From positions 1 to 39,846 of the forward strand of contig JAOUHU010000025.1 of assembly GCA_029884455.1 (NCBI GenBank): a DNA stretch of 39,846 bases. Reading direction: 5' to 3'. This DNA is from Gammaproteobacteria bacterium. Lineage in GTDB: Bacteria > Pseudomonadota > Gammaproteobacteria > Steroidobacterales > Woeseiaceae. The position numbers and the translations under genes are program-made. The first letter of the stretch is position 1. Every line of letters starts with the position of its first letter. Below, one piece after another: positions 23,301-32,185 of the stretch. The notes below the pieces were generated by a model, which made no database searches, was not told the origin of the DNA, and saw only the letters and a program-made list of their open reading frames with translations.

Positions 23301-25207
23301 TCGAACGGTACTTCAACGGCGTCAAAATCAAGCTCCTCGCCGGACTCATGACGCAGGTGAAAATCCTGGATCCAGACGGACTCGCCGGATTGCAGGGTCA
23401 ACTCATACGGGTGCTCGGTGTACACGTCGACACCCATCCCCTCGAGCATCGGTAACGCGTGCGATAATGCGATCGGTTCGCCGAAGCTGTATACCAGGAA
23501 GTGCATGTGCCCCGGCAGGCTGCCCTCCGGCTTGTACAGGTCGACCGACTTCCTGAGTCCCGCCTTAAGCATTGCCTCGATCTGGCGAATGTCGCTGCAG
23601 GCTTCGCGCGGGCTGACCTCGTCTTGGTAGCCCGGTGGAAACGCATCGCGATAAGCGCGATGGATTCTCGGACTCTCGTCGAGCCCATAACTGGTGGTTA
23701 TTTCAGCACGCAGCAGATCGGCCCAGGTAATGACCACTGAAGCGATGCGTTGCTCGATTTTCTGAATGCTGATACGCGGGCGCTCGTCCGCCGTCGTGTG
23801 CGCGACGATATATACACGCGCCAGCGCCGAGTCCGAAATTTGCACGCTCGAATCGATAGCGACGGCGTCTAATTCGTCGCGGAGAATTTCTTCAATCTTG
23901 TGTCGTATCGCCGTATCGTATTTTTCTCTCGGTACATAGACGAGGCACGAATAGAAGCGTCGAAATGTATCGCGGCGCAAGAAGAACTTGACGCGCTGGC
24001 GATCCTGCAAATTGAGAATGCCAATGGTGGTGCGAGCCAGGTCCTGCACCGAAGCCTGGAACAGTTCATCGCGCGGATAGGTGTCGATGATGTGCATCAG
24101 CGCTTTGCCGCGATGCGCCGAACTTTCGACGTGACCACGCTGCAATATTTTCGTCACCTTGTGCCGCAGCAGCGGAATGTTGCGCGGGCTTTCGCTATAG
24201 GCGACCGAAGTAAAGAGTCCGATAAAACGCCGCTCGCCGCATGCATTGCCGTGGCGGTCATAAATCTTGATGCCGATATAGTCGAGGTAGGCGTTACGAT
24301 GAACGGTCGAGCGTGAGTTCGCCTTGGTCAGAATCAACCAGTCCTTGGAGCGCGTAAGGCGACGCATTTCGTGAGTGAGTTCTGTGACGTGTCCACCGCG
24401 CTCCTCGCGCGACAGCAAACCCAGTCCGGTCCCGGGCACAGGATGCAACATGAGTTTCTCGCCCTGCTGCAACAGTTTATATTCGCGATAACCGAGAAAG
24501 GTGAAATGGTCGGCGAGTAACCAATCCAACAGCGCGCGGCTTTCTGCGCGCAAATCCTCGTCGACACGGGTTGGGCCTAACTCCAAAAGCTCGCCGCATT
24601 CAAGCATACGTTCGCGCATGGTTTGCCAGTCGCGAACGGCAATGCGCACATCGGCAAGCACGTGTTGAATTTCCTGCTCGAGAAGTTTGAGCTCTTTTGT
24701 GTCAGTTTCCCGGTCGATCGCAAATCGTATGAAGGATTCGGGCTGGCCGCCGTCCTCGCCGGGGTCGGTAATACCCAGCAATTTGCCATCGGCGTCGCGA
24801 CGCAAGGAAAAAATCGGGTGCACGGTGATATGTACCGACAACTCATGGCGATTGATCGCGCCCGTTACCGAATCAACGAGAAACGGCATGTCGTCATTAA
24901 TCATTTCGATAAATGTGTACGGTGACGAAAATCCGTGCGTTTTCTTGGTAACGTTAAAAATGCGCAGCAGCGCGGTACCCTTGCGGCGAATCGCGCCAAA
25001 TTCCAGGTGCGACAGCGCGATGCGGGCCATGATTTCTGGCGATCGGCCGGCCAGATCGTCAACGGGTATGTTGGCAAAGTAACGTTCCAGGTAGCGGCGC
25101 GTCTGCGCCGCGCTCGGTAACACCCTGGTCGAAGCTTTGGCGGCTACTATGCTTTCAATAATGGACGACTTACGGTCGCTACTTCGTCGTTGCTGATTCT
25201 TCTTCAC
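20378..25207 (-). CDS. gdhB: NAD-specific glutamate dehydrogenase, large 180-kDa type
   Basis: It deaminates glutamate to 2-oxoglutarate and ammonia with NAD, mainly in catabolism. The 1609-residue length matches the large bacterial class. Landmarks are the N-terminal regulatory part with [13 protein letters not shown], the catalytic centre with [23 protein letters not shown], the KGGFFPKK lysine region, the cofactor segment with [15 protein letters not shown], and a C-terminal helical domain. The gene follows a MarR-family regulator by 46 bases in the same orientation. The symbol follows Pseudomonas usage. Confidence 0.96.
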   Translation of the reverse strand: MKKNQQRRSSDRKSSIIESIVAAKASTRVLPSAAQTRRYLERYFANIPVDDLAGRSPEIMARIALSHLEFGAIRRKGTALLRIFNVTKKTHGFSSPYTFIEMINDDMPFLVDSVTGAINRHELSVHITVHPIFSLRRDADGKLLGITDPGEDGGQPESFIRFAIDRETDTKELKLLEQEIQHVLADVRIAVRDWQTMRERMLECGELLELGPTRVDEDLRAESRALLDWLLADHFTFLGYREYKLLQQGEKLMLHPVPGTGLGLLSREERGGHVTELTHEMRRLTRSKDWLILTKANSRSTVHRNAYLDYIGIKIYDRHGNACGERRFIGLFTSVAYSESPRNIPLLRHKVTKILQRGHVESSAHRGKALMHIIDTYPRDELFQASVQDLARTTIGILNLQDRQRVKFFLRRDTFRRFYSCLVYVPREKYDTAIRHKIEEILRDELDAVAIDSSVQISDSALARVYIVAHTTADERPRISIQKIEQRIASVVITWADLLRAEITTSYGLDESPRIHRAYRDAFPPGYQDEVSPREACSDIRQIEAMLKAGLRKSVDLYKPEGSLPGHMHFLVYSFGEPIALSHALPMLEGMGVDVYTEHPYELTLQSGESVWIQDFHLRHESGEELDFDAVEVPFEECFDAVLGGQAENDGMNRLILSAGLNWRQAALMRCYAKYLLQLGIPFSQAYMEDVLAAHSGFTQLLVRLFELQFDPSVSSARRKREIELLRPQIKRGLGKAGNVDEDRIMTAFSSVVDATLRSNFFLTTDDGAPRPCISIKLDPTGLREVPLPRPKYEIFVYSTEFEGVHLRGGDIARGGIRWSDRREDFRTEVLGLMKAQVVKNTVIVPTGAKGGFFPKKAPQGDRDAILANGIACYKKFIAGLLDITDNVIDGSVVTPPGVVRRDGDDPYLVVAADKGTATFSDIANGISAEYGFWLDDAFASGGSAGYDHKKMGITARGAWEAVRRHFREQGLNVQKDTFTVAGIGDMSGDVFGNGMLLSRKIKLVAAFNHQHIFLDPEPDMAASFRERQRLFKLPRSGWSDYNDALISKGGGVFSRQDKTIRLSAEVRRLLDTEEKSLQPTQLIRLILKMPVDLLWNGGIGTYVKASTESNVDVGDRSNDGLRIDARELRCKVIGEGGNLGLTQRARIEYSLAGGRINTDFIDNSGGVDSSDREVNIKILLSEVVKQTGMTRSNRNKLLASMTDDVAALVLRSNYLQTQSISMSEVGSATRIDEIAQLIINLEKTGLLNRELEFLPDDTAIEERRARKQGFTRPELAIVLSYAKIDLYNGLIASGAGLEDFLFVDRLRYFPDVLRKRFAEFIPGHRLSRQILATLIANDLVNNMGPAFVKRVQDDTNANIVTVARAYTAARQVCDVGSVYKMIEALDDELAASAQMTMLFELSRILRHTCYWLIGRYRDGLQIAATVERLKPGMKEVYGRSSNTMSSYGRERVANAMSEYLQLGVPEPLAQRMASLVLTRAALDITDLAAEYKREVSDAADLYSLFNENLGLHLLHVGAEDLEVFGRWQAAARNNLREEFYRIRREHVSGFLRMRGNQPVDAAANAWLQRNQNSVRQFRTMLQEMQLRGEFDFATLSVAAQEFRKLIAL

Positions 25208-25253
25208 TGGTTAGTCGCCTGGACTGTGCGATTGGGAGGGCCGGTCGCTGGGA

Positions 25254-25703
25254 TTATCCGGCACCCAGTTGTCGGGCTCGTTCGAGCAATCGCTCTACGA
25301 CGACATTGAACGTCTCATAGTCCTCGCTGCTGATACCCTGCAAGAGCTCGCGTTCAAACGCCAGTGCCAGCGACGCGATTTCGTTGTGTACCGCCTGGCC
25401 GGCCATGGATAGGTTTAATATCGAGCGGCGGCGGTCGGCGTCTGCGAACTCGCGGTCGATGCGGCCATTCTTGATCAGCTTGCTGACCGCGCGACTGACC
25501 GCCACCTTATCAAGCATGGTGCGGTCGGCAACCTCGACGGCTGACAATCCCGGGAAGCGGCCCAGAATGGCGATAACACGCCATTCCGGAATCGATACAC
25601 CAAACTTTTTCTCATAAACCTTGGCGATCGTGGTACTCACCGTATGTGAGAGGACCGCCAGCCGGTAGGGCAGGAATTGCTCCAGAATAAGCTCGTCTTT
25701 CAT
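25254..25703 (-). CDS. MarR-family transcriptional regulator
   Basis: This is a winged helix-turn-helix DNA-binding protein, usually a dimeric repressor released by small acidic or phenolic ligands. The 149-residue product shows the N-terminal FLPYRLAVLSHTVS helix, the recognition region LDKVAVSRAVSKLIKNG and the wing with DADRRRSILNLS. The start is uncertain: ATG 25703 fits family length, ATG 25721 or TTG 25739 are longer options, and none has a strong ribosome-binding site. It lies between zapE and the glutamate dehydrogenase gene on the same strand and might control the latter; this is only from position. Confidence 0.88.
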   Translation of the reverse strand: MKDELILEQFLPYRLAVLSHTVSTTIAKVYEKKFGVSIPEWRVIAILGRFPGLSAVEVADRTMLDKVAVSRAVSKLIKNGRIDREFADADRRRSILNLSMAGQAVHNEIASLALAFERELLQGISSEDYETFNVVVERLLERARQLGAG

Positions 25704-25744
25704 GCTTTCAACAGTAACCATATTTGTGGCGTCGCACAACAGCT

Positions 25745-26869
25745 TCAGGCGAGGTGCGGTGCCGCAAGGTAATCGGTCGATTGCATCTCGACCAGGCGGC
25801 TGACAGTGCGCTCGAACTCGAAGCCAAGCTGGCGACCCTGGTACAGCTTGTCGGGCGTGGCTTGTGCAGAAATGATGAGCTTTACCCGGCGATCATAGAA
25901 CTCGTCGACCAGGGCAATAAAGCGGCGCGCCTGGTTTTCACTGGCGGCATCGAGCACCGGCACAGCGGCGAGAATGACGGTCGGATACCAGCGCGCTATT
26001 TCTATGTAGTCGTCCTGGCTGCGAGGTCCGTCGCAAACATCCTTGAAGTCGAACCAGACAATACCCTTGGCGCATCGCCGCGTGTGGATTTTGCGCCCAT
26101 TCACCTCGATCGCGCGGTTTTTGCTGAGCGCGCTGGATGCGCTCTCGTCAAAATAGTGTTGCAGCTTCCGCTGTGCCGCCGCGTCGTCCGGCGTAAGGAA
26201 AGTGCCGGCTTGTTGCAACAGGCGCAGGCGATAGTCGGCACCGTCTGCCATGTGGACGACCTTGGTATATTGCTGCAGCAACTCGATCGCCGGCACGAAG
26301 CGCTGCCGTTGCAGACCATCCCTGTAGAGTTGGTCCGGAGCCGAATTCGAGGTCGCGACCAGCGTAACGCCGCGTTGAAACAGGCCCGCCAGCAGCCGCC
26401 CGAGCAACATCGCATCGGCGATGTCGCTGACAAAAAACTCATCAAAACAGAGTACGCGCGTTTCCCTGGCGATTTCTGCAGCGACCCTGTCGACCGGATC
26501 CTCGATGTCGCCCAGACGCGTCAGTCGTGCATGCACATCACGCATCAGGCGGTGAAAGTGCACACGTTTCTTGGCCGCTAGCGGCAGTGTTTCAAAGAAC
26601 AGGTCGAGCAGAAAAGTCTTGCCGCGCCCGACACCACCCCAGATATAAAGGCCGGGTACGAACGTTACTGGCGGCGAGGAGCGCCGCAGCAAGCGGTCGA
26701 GCAATCGGCCGAGCAAGCGGCGCCGGCCCGCTGCACCTGACTGCAAGGCTGCCTGCAACTGCTCCAGCTCGGTAACGACTGCGTCCTGCGCGCTATCGCG
26801 CTCATGTCCTGCCTGTCGCAGGCTTGCCTCGTAACTCTCGCGCAGGTTCGATAATCCGGATATCCTCAT
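25745..26869 (-). CDS. zapE: ZapE/AFG1-family ATPase
   Basis: Members associate with the cell-division ring and hydrolyse ATP; mitochondrial relatives help respiratory complex quality control. The 374-residue protein has Walker A WGGVGRGKTFLLDL near residue 77, HFHRLMRDVHARL, Walker B VLCFDEFFVSDIADAM and the sensor segment LVATSNSAPDQLY. I chose ATG 26869; the frame runs far upstream but antisense to the ETF-QO gene. Only 36 bp separate it from that divergent gene, so the promoters must be tightly packed or overlap coding sequence. Confidence 0.93.
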   Translation of the reverse strand: MRISGLSNLRESYEASLRQAGHERDSAQDAVVTELEQLQAALQSGAAGRRRLLGRLLDRLLRRSSPPVTFVPGLYIWGGVGRGKTFLLDLFFETLPLAAKKRVHFHRLMRDVHARLTRLGDIEDPVDRVAAEIARETRVLCFDEFFVSDIADAMLLGRLLAGLFQRGVTLVATSNSAPDQLYRDGLQRQRFVPAIELLQQYTKVVHMADGADYRLRLLQQAGTFLTPDDAAAQRKLQHYFDESASSALSKNRAIEVNGRKIHTRRCAKGIVWFDFKDVCDGPRSQDDYIEIARWYPTVILAAVPVLDAASENQARRFIALVDEFYDRRVKLIISAQATPDKLYQGRQLGFEFERTVSRLVEMQSTDYLAAPHLA

Positions 26870-26905
26870 TTTTGCTCGGCAAGCTGCAGGCGTGGTGACA
26901 ATACT

Positions 26906-28546
26906 ATGAGTACAGAACGCGAATCCATGGAATTTGATGTCGTGATTGTTGGTGGCGGGCCGGCCGGGCTCGCCGCAGCGTGTCGCCTGATGCAGCTTGA
27001 TAGTGGTCTGTCCGTGGTCGTGGTCGAAAAGGGATCCGAAATTGGCGCGCATATTCTCTCCGGCAACGTCTTCGAGCCGATTGGCTTGAACGAGTTGTTT
27101 CCCGACTGGCAGCAAATGGGCGCGCCGGTAAATACAGCGGTCACGGATGATGATGTGCATTACCTTACCAGTGCGAGCAAGTCCGTTCGCGTGCCCAACC
27201 TGTTCGTGCCGCGGCCGATGCACAACAAGGGCAACTACATCATCAGTCTTGGCCGCCTGTGCCAATGGCTCGGCGAACAGGCGGAGGCGCTCGGCGTTAA
27301 TGTGTTCCCGGGATTCGCGGCATCCGAGGTGCTGTATGATGACAGCGGCCGCGTGATCGGCGTTGCAACCAGCGACATGGGCGTCAGCAAAGCCGGCGAA
27401 CACAAGTCTTCCTTCCAGCGCGGTTATGCACTCACTGCCAAGTACACGATTTTCGCCGAGGGCTGCCGCGGCAACCTCGGGGAGGAGTTAATACGGCGAT
27501 TTGAGCTGCGCGCAAATGCGGATCCGCAACACTATGGCATCGGCATCAAGGAAACCTGGGAGATTGACCCTGCGATGCACGCAAAAGGTCTGGTGGTACA
27601 CACCACGGGCTGGCCGCTGGACAATCACACCGAGGGTGGGGGTTTCCTTTATCACGCCGCGAATAACCAGGTTTTTCTCGGCCTGATCGTCGCTCTCAAT
27701 TACTCCAATCCGCACCTGTCGCCGTTCGAGGAATTTCAGCGCTGGAAGCAGCACCCGAAAATTCGCCAGTACCTCGAGGGCGGCAAGCGCATCGCTTACG
27801 GCGCGCGTGCGGTAAACAAGGGCGGCTTGCAGTCATTGCCGAAACTCGTGTTCCCGGGCGGCATGCTGGTTGGCTGCGATGCCGGTTTCCTGAATGGCGT
27901 CAAGATCAAGGGCGCCCACACGGCGATCAAGACCGGCATGCTGGCGGCCGAAAGCGTGCACCAAGCGCTCGCGACGGGAGCGGGTGCCGCCGAACTCAGC
28001 GACTACGAGGACAGCGTGAAGGCATCCTGGGTCTATAAGGAACTGCACCGCGGCCGGAACTTCGGCCCGGCGCTGCACAAGCTCGGCATGTTCTGGGGTG
28101 CAGCATTTACTTTCATTGACCAGAATATTTTTTTCGGCTGCTTGCCGTTCACCTGGCATAACCGGACCGCCGATCACGAATCGTTAGTGAAAGCGAGCGA
28201 GGCGCCGAAGATCGAGTATCCGCGGCCAGACGGGGTCATCAGCTTCGATCGACTGTCCTCGGTGTTCCTGTCGAGCACGAATCATGAGGAAGATCAGCCG
28301 TCGCACCTGACGCTCAAGGATGCGAATGTGCCGATCGGCTACAACCTGCCGAATTTTGACGAGCCCGCGCAGCGCTATTGTCCGGCCGGCGTGTACGAAG
28401 TGGTCGAGGAAGGCGGCGGGAAGAAATTTCAGATCAGTGCGCAGAATTGTGTGCACTGCAAAACCTGTGACATTAAGGACCCGACGCAGAACATCGTCTG
28501 GACCGTGCCGGAAGGCGGCGGCGGCCCGAACTATTCGGGTATGTAG
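26906..28546 (+). CDS. Electron transfer flavoprotein-ubiquinone oxidoreductase
   Basis: It passes electrons from reduced ETF to ubiquinone at the membrane and so drains electrons from acyl-CoA dehydrogenases. The 546-residue protein has the FAD-binding DVVIVGGGPAGLAAA at about 11-25, the GGFLYHAANN segment, a GGMLVGCDAGFLNGVKIKG region, and a C-terminal 4Fe-4S domain with RYCPAGVY and NCVHCKTCDIKDPTQN. The length is normal. It makes sense beside the many acyl-CoA genes in this window. No clear ribosome-binding site precedes ATG 26906. Confidence 0.96.
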   Translation: MSTERESMEFDVVIVGGGPAGLAAACRLMQLDSGLSVVVVEKGSEIGAHILSGNVFEPIGLNELFPDWQQMGAPVNTAVTDDDVHYLTSASKSVRVPNLFVPRPMHNKGNYIISLGRLCQWLGEQAEALGVNVFPGFAASEVLYDDSGRVIGVATSDMGVSKAGEHKSSFQRGYALTAKYTIFAEGCRGNLGEELIRRFELRANADPQHYGIGIKETWEIDPAMHAKGLVVHTTGWPLDNHTEGGGFLYHAANNQVFLGLIVALNYSNPHLSPFEEFQRWKQHPKIRQYLEGGKRIAYGARAVNKGGLQSLPKLVFPGGMLVGCDAGFLNGVKIKGAHTAIKTGMLAAESVHQALATGAGAAELSDYEDSVKASWVYKELHRGRNFGPALHKLGMFWGAAFTFIDQNIFFGCLPFTWHNRTADHESLVKASEAPKIEYPRPDGVISFDRLSSVFLSSTNHEEDQPSHLTLKDANVPIGYNLPNFDEPAQRYCPAGVYEVVEEGGGKKFQISAQNCVHCKTCDIKDPTQNIVWTVPEGGGGPNYSGM

Positions 28547-28611
28547 GCGCCGATGGCGCTGTAGAGTGGCATGACGTCGTTCAAGAATCATCCTATGCTC
28601 GTGTGCCTGCA

Positions 28612-29274
28612 ATGACCAAACGATTCGTCAACGCGCACGTGGTCTTGCTCGTATCCGCAATTTGTGCGCTACCCGACCGTGCCGGAATCGCGCAGGACGA
28701 ATGGCGTGAACTGGTCATGGTGCCGGGCATGCGCGTTGCCGGCCAGGGCTGGACATTGACTGTGCCCGCGCTCGGCAACTGGATGCAATTGACGGCATCG
28801 GCAAAAGCGGTCTTGTACGGGCGCGATGCGACATGCGCGCTGTTGCAACAGGCGCCCGAGCCGCCGCTGTACGGCACACAGGTGCAAGTCGAGATTTGCG
28901 CCGTGCGTCCCGACGAAGATCCGGTTTCGCGCGACCCGGCAAGCACATTAATCCAGGCCGAGATCAAACAGGTGCACCTGACAGCCACAAACGAAGGCCA
29001 GACCATTCGAAATGAGCGCACCACCGTCCAGGATAAGAACGGATCAGGAATTCACTTACTAAGTTTTCGAATTCAATGGCCGCTAGTAAACGACGTGCCG
29101 ATCTTCGTGGATACCGCGATCAGCTGTCCGCCGGAATGGCAGTCCGGTCAATCCTGTTTGCGCGTATCGTACACCCGGTACGGACCGACAAAGCATGATC
29201 CGGGAATGGCAGTTGTTATCGCGTTCATGAGCGGATTGACAACCGACGGGACGAGCTTGACGCCATCTGGCTGA
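28612..29274 (+). CDS. Exported protein, unknown
   Basis: I do not recognise a family. The 220-residue product begins with a signal peptide (MTKRF, hydrophobic VVLLVSAICAL, likely cut near AGIAQ at about 28). The mature part is beta-rich, with VAGQGWTLTVPALGNWMQL, several cysteines including the pair in SCPPEWQSGQSC, and no repeats. A periplasmic or surface location is likely. ATG 28612 is preferred over GTG 28603 because it gives a clean signal peptide. It follows the ETF-QO gene by 65 bases on the same strand but need not share its function. Confidence 0.65.
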   Translation: MTKRFVNAHVVLLVSAICALPDRAGIAQDEWRELVMVPGMRVAGQGWTLTVPALGNWMQLTASAKAVLYGRDATCALLQQAPEPPLYGTQVQVEICAVRPDEDPVSRDPASTLIQAEIKQVHLTATNEGQTIRNERTTVQDKNGSGIHLLSFRIQWPLVNDVPIFVDTAISCPPEWQSGQSCLRVSYTRYGPTKHDPGMAVVIAFMSGLTTDGTSLTPSG

Positions 29275-29321
29275 ATGACAGGTGGCGGCCGGCTGCCCGC
29301 GATGCCGCGTCGCGAAACGCG

Positions 29322-30089
29322 TTACTTCGGCTGCATGCGGATCGCGCCATCGACGCGAATCGTTTCGCCGTTCACCATCGCGGTGCCGTAGATGAAGGCC
29401 ACAGCGTCCGCATATTCTTCAGGACGACCGAGTCGTGGCGGAAACGGGACCTGCTTGCCGAGTGACTCCTGCACCTCGGGTGGCATCCCCGCAACCATGG
29501 GTGTCAGGAACACGCCAGGCGCAATGGTGTTGACGCGAATACCGAAAGCGGCGAACTCGCGCGCCAGCGGCAGCATCATGCCGACGACACCCCCCTTGGA
29601 CGCCGAGTAGGCGGCCTGTCCAATCTGTCCTTCAAACGCAGCGATCGACGCGGTGCTGATAATGACGCCGCGCTCGCCATCGGCGTTCGGCTGGTTGTGT
29701 TGCATGAACGCAGCCGCTTCCTTGGTGACGTTGTAGCTGCCGACCAGGTTAACCTGGATTACGCGGTTGAACAGTTCGCTGGGCCAGGGGCCGTCGCGGC
29801 CCAGTGTGCGCCCGGCTGTGGCGATGCCGGCGCAGTTTACCGCCAGCGTAATGCCAGCCATGGCGTCGTTCGCCATACCCAAGGCATTCTTGACCGAGGC
29901 CTCGTTGCTGACATCGGTGTTGACGTACTTTGCGCGTTTGCCAAGCTTGTTCGCGCTCGCGACGCCTTGCTGGTCATTGATGTCGAGCAAGACCACCTGG
30001 CCGCCAGCAGCAATGACGCGCTGCGCAGTGGCGAAGCCGAGCCCGGAGGCGCCGCCTGATATGACGGCTTTTGCTGTAGCTAAGTCCAT
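29322..30089 (-). CDS. SDR dehydrogenase, 3-hydroxyacyl-CoA dehydrogenase type
   Basis: It probably oxidises a 3-hydroxyacyl-CoA (or similar alcohol) with NAD. The 255-residue protein has the cofactor loop ISGGASGLGFATA, VNCAGIA, the serine in IISTASIAAFEGQ and an intact YSASK catalytic motif, then the PGVFLTPM segment. The sequence pattern is like the type II 3-hydroxyacyl-CoA dehydrogenase (HSD17B10-like) group. It follows the thiolase gene by 11 bases on the minus strand, so the two likely act in sequence in beta-oxidation. Confidence 0.9.
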   Translation of the reverse strand: MDLATAKAVISGGASGLGFATAQRVIAAGGQVVLLDINDQQGVASANKLGKRAKYVNTDVSNEASVKNALGMANDAMAGITLAVNCAGIATAGRTLGRDGPWPSELFNRVIQVNLVGSYNVTKEAAAFMQHNQPNADGERGVIISTASIAAFEGQIGQAAYSASKGGVVGMMLPLAREFAAFGIRVNTIAPGVFLTPMVAGMPPEVQESLGKQVPFPPRLGRPEEYADAVAFIYGTAMVNGETIRVDGAIRMQPK

Positions 30090-30100
30090 AGTGTGCTCTC

Positions 30101-31282
30101 TTAAATAAGTTCGACCGCGATAGCGACCGCCTCGCCGCCACCGATGCAGAGTGACGCGATGCCGCGTTTCAGCTTGCGGGCCTTTAACGCATACAGCAGA
30201 GTCGTCGTTATACGCGCGCCGGTGGCGCCGATCGGGTGACCGAGCGCGCAGGCGCCGCCGTTGACGTTCACCTTGCTGTGCTCGATGCCGATATCGCGCA
30301 TCGCCGCCATGGTTACCACCGCAAACGCTTCGTTGATCTCATACAGGTCTACATCGGAGGGAGTCCAGTCCAACGTCGTTTGCAGCCTGCGGATGGCGGA
30401 TACAGGCGCCGTGGTAAACCAGGCTGGTTCCTGCGCGAAGCTCGAGTGTCCGACCAGCCGTGCCAATGGATTGATGCCGCGTCGTTGTGCCTCCGCCTCG
30501 GTCATCAACACCGTCGCCGCGGCGCCATCGGAAATCGACGATGAGGTGGCCGCGGTAACCGTGCCGTCCGCATTGAATGCCGGACGAAGTGTCGGAATCC
30601 TGTCAATACTGACAGCACCAGGTGTTTCATCGTCGGCAATAATAATTTCACCTTTGCGAGACTTGAGTGTCACCGGGGCAATTTCGGCGGCGAATGTACC
30701 GGCGGCAACCGCCGCCTGAGCGCGGCTCACGGACTCGACGGCGAACGCATCCTGGTCATCGCGTGAAAACCCGTAGCGCTCAGCCGTGGCATCGGCATAG
30801 TGACCCATCATCAGTCCTTTCCAGGGGTCCTGCAGGCCGTCATAAAACATGTGGTCGATAACTTCCTGATGTCCCATACGGTAGCCACGGCGCGCTTTCG
30901 GCAGCAGGAATGGCGCGTTGCTCATCGATTCGAACCCGCCCGCAACGACTACCGTTGCGCTGCCGGCCTTGAGCAGGTCGTGCGCGAGCATGATGGTTGC
31001 CATGCCTGAGCCGCACATCTTGTTGACCGTAGTACACGCGGTGCCGTTTGCAATGCCGGCGCCGAGTGCCGCTTGGCGGGCCGGTGCCTGACCCAGTCCG
31101 GCCGGCAATACGCAACCCATCAGGACCTGGTCGACGTCAGCGACGGCGAGGCCCGAGCTCGCGACCGCCGCCTTGATGGCAGTGGCGCCAAGCTCCGGCG
31201 CCGTTGCCTCGGACAGCACACCTTGAAATGCACCGATAGGCGTACGTTGCGCCGCAACAATGACGACGGAATCACTACTCAT
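30101..31282 (-). CDS. Acetyl-CoA acyltransferase (thiolase)
   Basis: It cleaves 3-ketoacyl-CoA, or joins two acetyl-CoA. The 393-residue protein shows the nucleophilic cysteine in NKMCGSGMA, NEAFAVV, NVNGGACALGHPIGATGAR with the catalytic His, and the final cysteine in SLCIGGGEAVAI. A GGAG ribosome-binding site lies about 9 bases before ATG 31282. The start overlaps the end of the acyltransferase gene by 8 bases. The operon is acyltransferase, thiolase, SDR, on the minus strand. Confidence 0.95.
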   Translation of the reverse strand: MSSDSVVIVAAQRTPIGAFQGVLSEATAPELGATAIKAAVASSGLAVADVDQVLMGCVLPAGLGQAPARQAALGAGIANGTACTTVNKMCGSGMATIMLAHDLLKAGSATVVVAGGFESMSNAPFLLPKARRGYRMGHQEVIDHMFYDGLQDPWKGLMMGHYADATAERYGFSRDDQDAFAVESVSRAQAAVAAGTFAAEIAPVTLKSRKGEIIIADDETPGAVSIDRIPTLRPAFNADGTVTAATSSSISDGAAATVLMTEAEAQRRGINPLARLVGHSSFAQEPAWFTTAPVSAIRRLQTTLDWTPSDVDLYEINEAFAVVTMAAMRDIGIEHSKVNVNGGACALGHPIGATGARITTTLLYALKARKLKRGIASLCIGGGEAVAIAVELI

Positions 31283-32036
31283 TTGCCACTCCGGAGGAAG
31301 TATTTTCGTGAGCAACGAGATCGGGCTCGTCGAGAACTGCGAGTATACGCTGCCGTGCCAGTTTCGCGAGCTCGCGGTGGTTGGCAAAAGCGGGGTGGTC
31401 GGGGTTGATCGGCGGCAGAATATCGATGCGCAGGCGGCTCCAGTGCGGCAGGTCGCGCTCGGCGGGCAACAGCTGGCGAGTGCCTGAAATCGCGATCGGC
31501 ACTATCGGCATACCGCCGCGCACGGCGGCGACAAATGCGCCGGCGTGAAAGTGCAACAGCCCCGGCTGCTCCTGGAAGGTGCCCTCCGGGAACACCGCCA
31601 GCGATTGGCCGCTCTGCGCGGCCTTGACGATTTGCCGTGCATCGCGGCTGCTGGCCGGTGAGCCGGTGCGCTCAACGAAACGGGAACCCGCCCGGCGCAG
31701 TAAGAAATGCACGATGGCATTGTTGCGCATTTCCCCCTTGATAACGAAAGAGAAACGGGCGGGCAGGTAACCCTTGAGCAGCAGGCCGTCGGCATAACTG
31801 GCGTGATTCGCAACCACGACGCAGTCGATGGTCGGCAGGTTTTGCAGGCCCTGTACCTCGACCGGCACGCCGGACAGCACAAAGATTGCCCTCGAGGTAG
31901 CTGCCAGCCAGCGCGCCCGGCGCTCCGCGCCAGGCACCAGCAAGGCGCAACATAAGCCGAAGGCGATGCATAGACTGAATACCAGCCAGGCATAAAGCCC
32001 GAACAGCGTATCGCGGGTGCGTGTGACGTAGCTCAC
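31275..32036 (-). CDS. 1-acylglycerol-3-phosphate acyltransferase (PlsC-like)
   Basis: It transfers an acyl group to a lysophospholipid or related acceptor at the inner membrane. The 253-residue protein has a hydrophobic N-terminal segment (about 10-35), the catalytic NHASYAD (HxxxxD), FVERTGSPASSRDA, the FPEGTF motif and VPIAISGTRQLLP. The length fits the family. It is first in the operon with thiolase. A CRP-like site lies 25-40 bases upstream of its start. Confidence 0.9.
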   Translation of the reverse strand: MSYVTRTRDTLFGLYAWLVFSLCIAFGLCCALLVPGAERRARWLAATSRAIFVLSGVPVEVQGLQNLPTIDCVVVANHASYADGLLLKGYLPARFSFVIKGEMRNNAIVHFLLRRAGSRFVERTGSPASSRDARQIVKAAQSGQSLAVFPEGTFQEQPGLLHFHAGAFVAAVRGGMPIVPIAISGTRQLLPAERDLPHWSRLRIDILPPINPDHPAFANHRELAKLARQRILAVLDEPDLVAHENTSSGVANE

Positions 32037-32060
32037 TTTATGTCAACGCTTTGCCGTTTC

Positions 32061-32076
32061 TGTGACAGCGATCACG
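32061..32076. promoter_or_regulatory. CRP/Vfr-like binding site
   Basis: TGTGA-CAGCGA-TCACG, matching the TGTGA-N6-TCACA pattern except for the last base. It lies in the 149-bp spacer between plsC-like (minus) and xerD (plus), much nearer the plsC-like start. Control of the lipid operon by a cAMP receptor protein would be sensible. The site is inferred from sequence only. Confidence 0.4.
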
Positions 32077-32185
32077 CCGATTGCAAGGTATCCTGCCCAT
32101 ACTCAAATCCTTGAAAAATCCGTCGCTTGGCGGTGCAGTGTGCTGAATATGCGGCGGCGACGCAAAGGATTGCACGTCCGACCAA

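Noticed and set aside
29306-29321. CGCGT/ACGCG hairpin as a terminator between the exported orphan gene and the SDR gene
   Set aside because: The stem is only 5 bp and has no T-run on either side, which is weak evidence.
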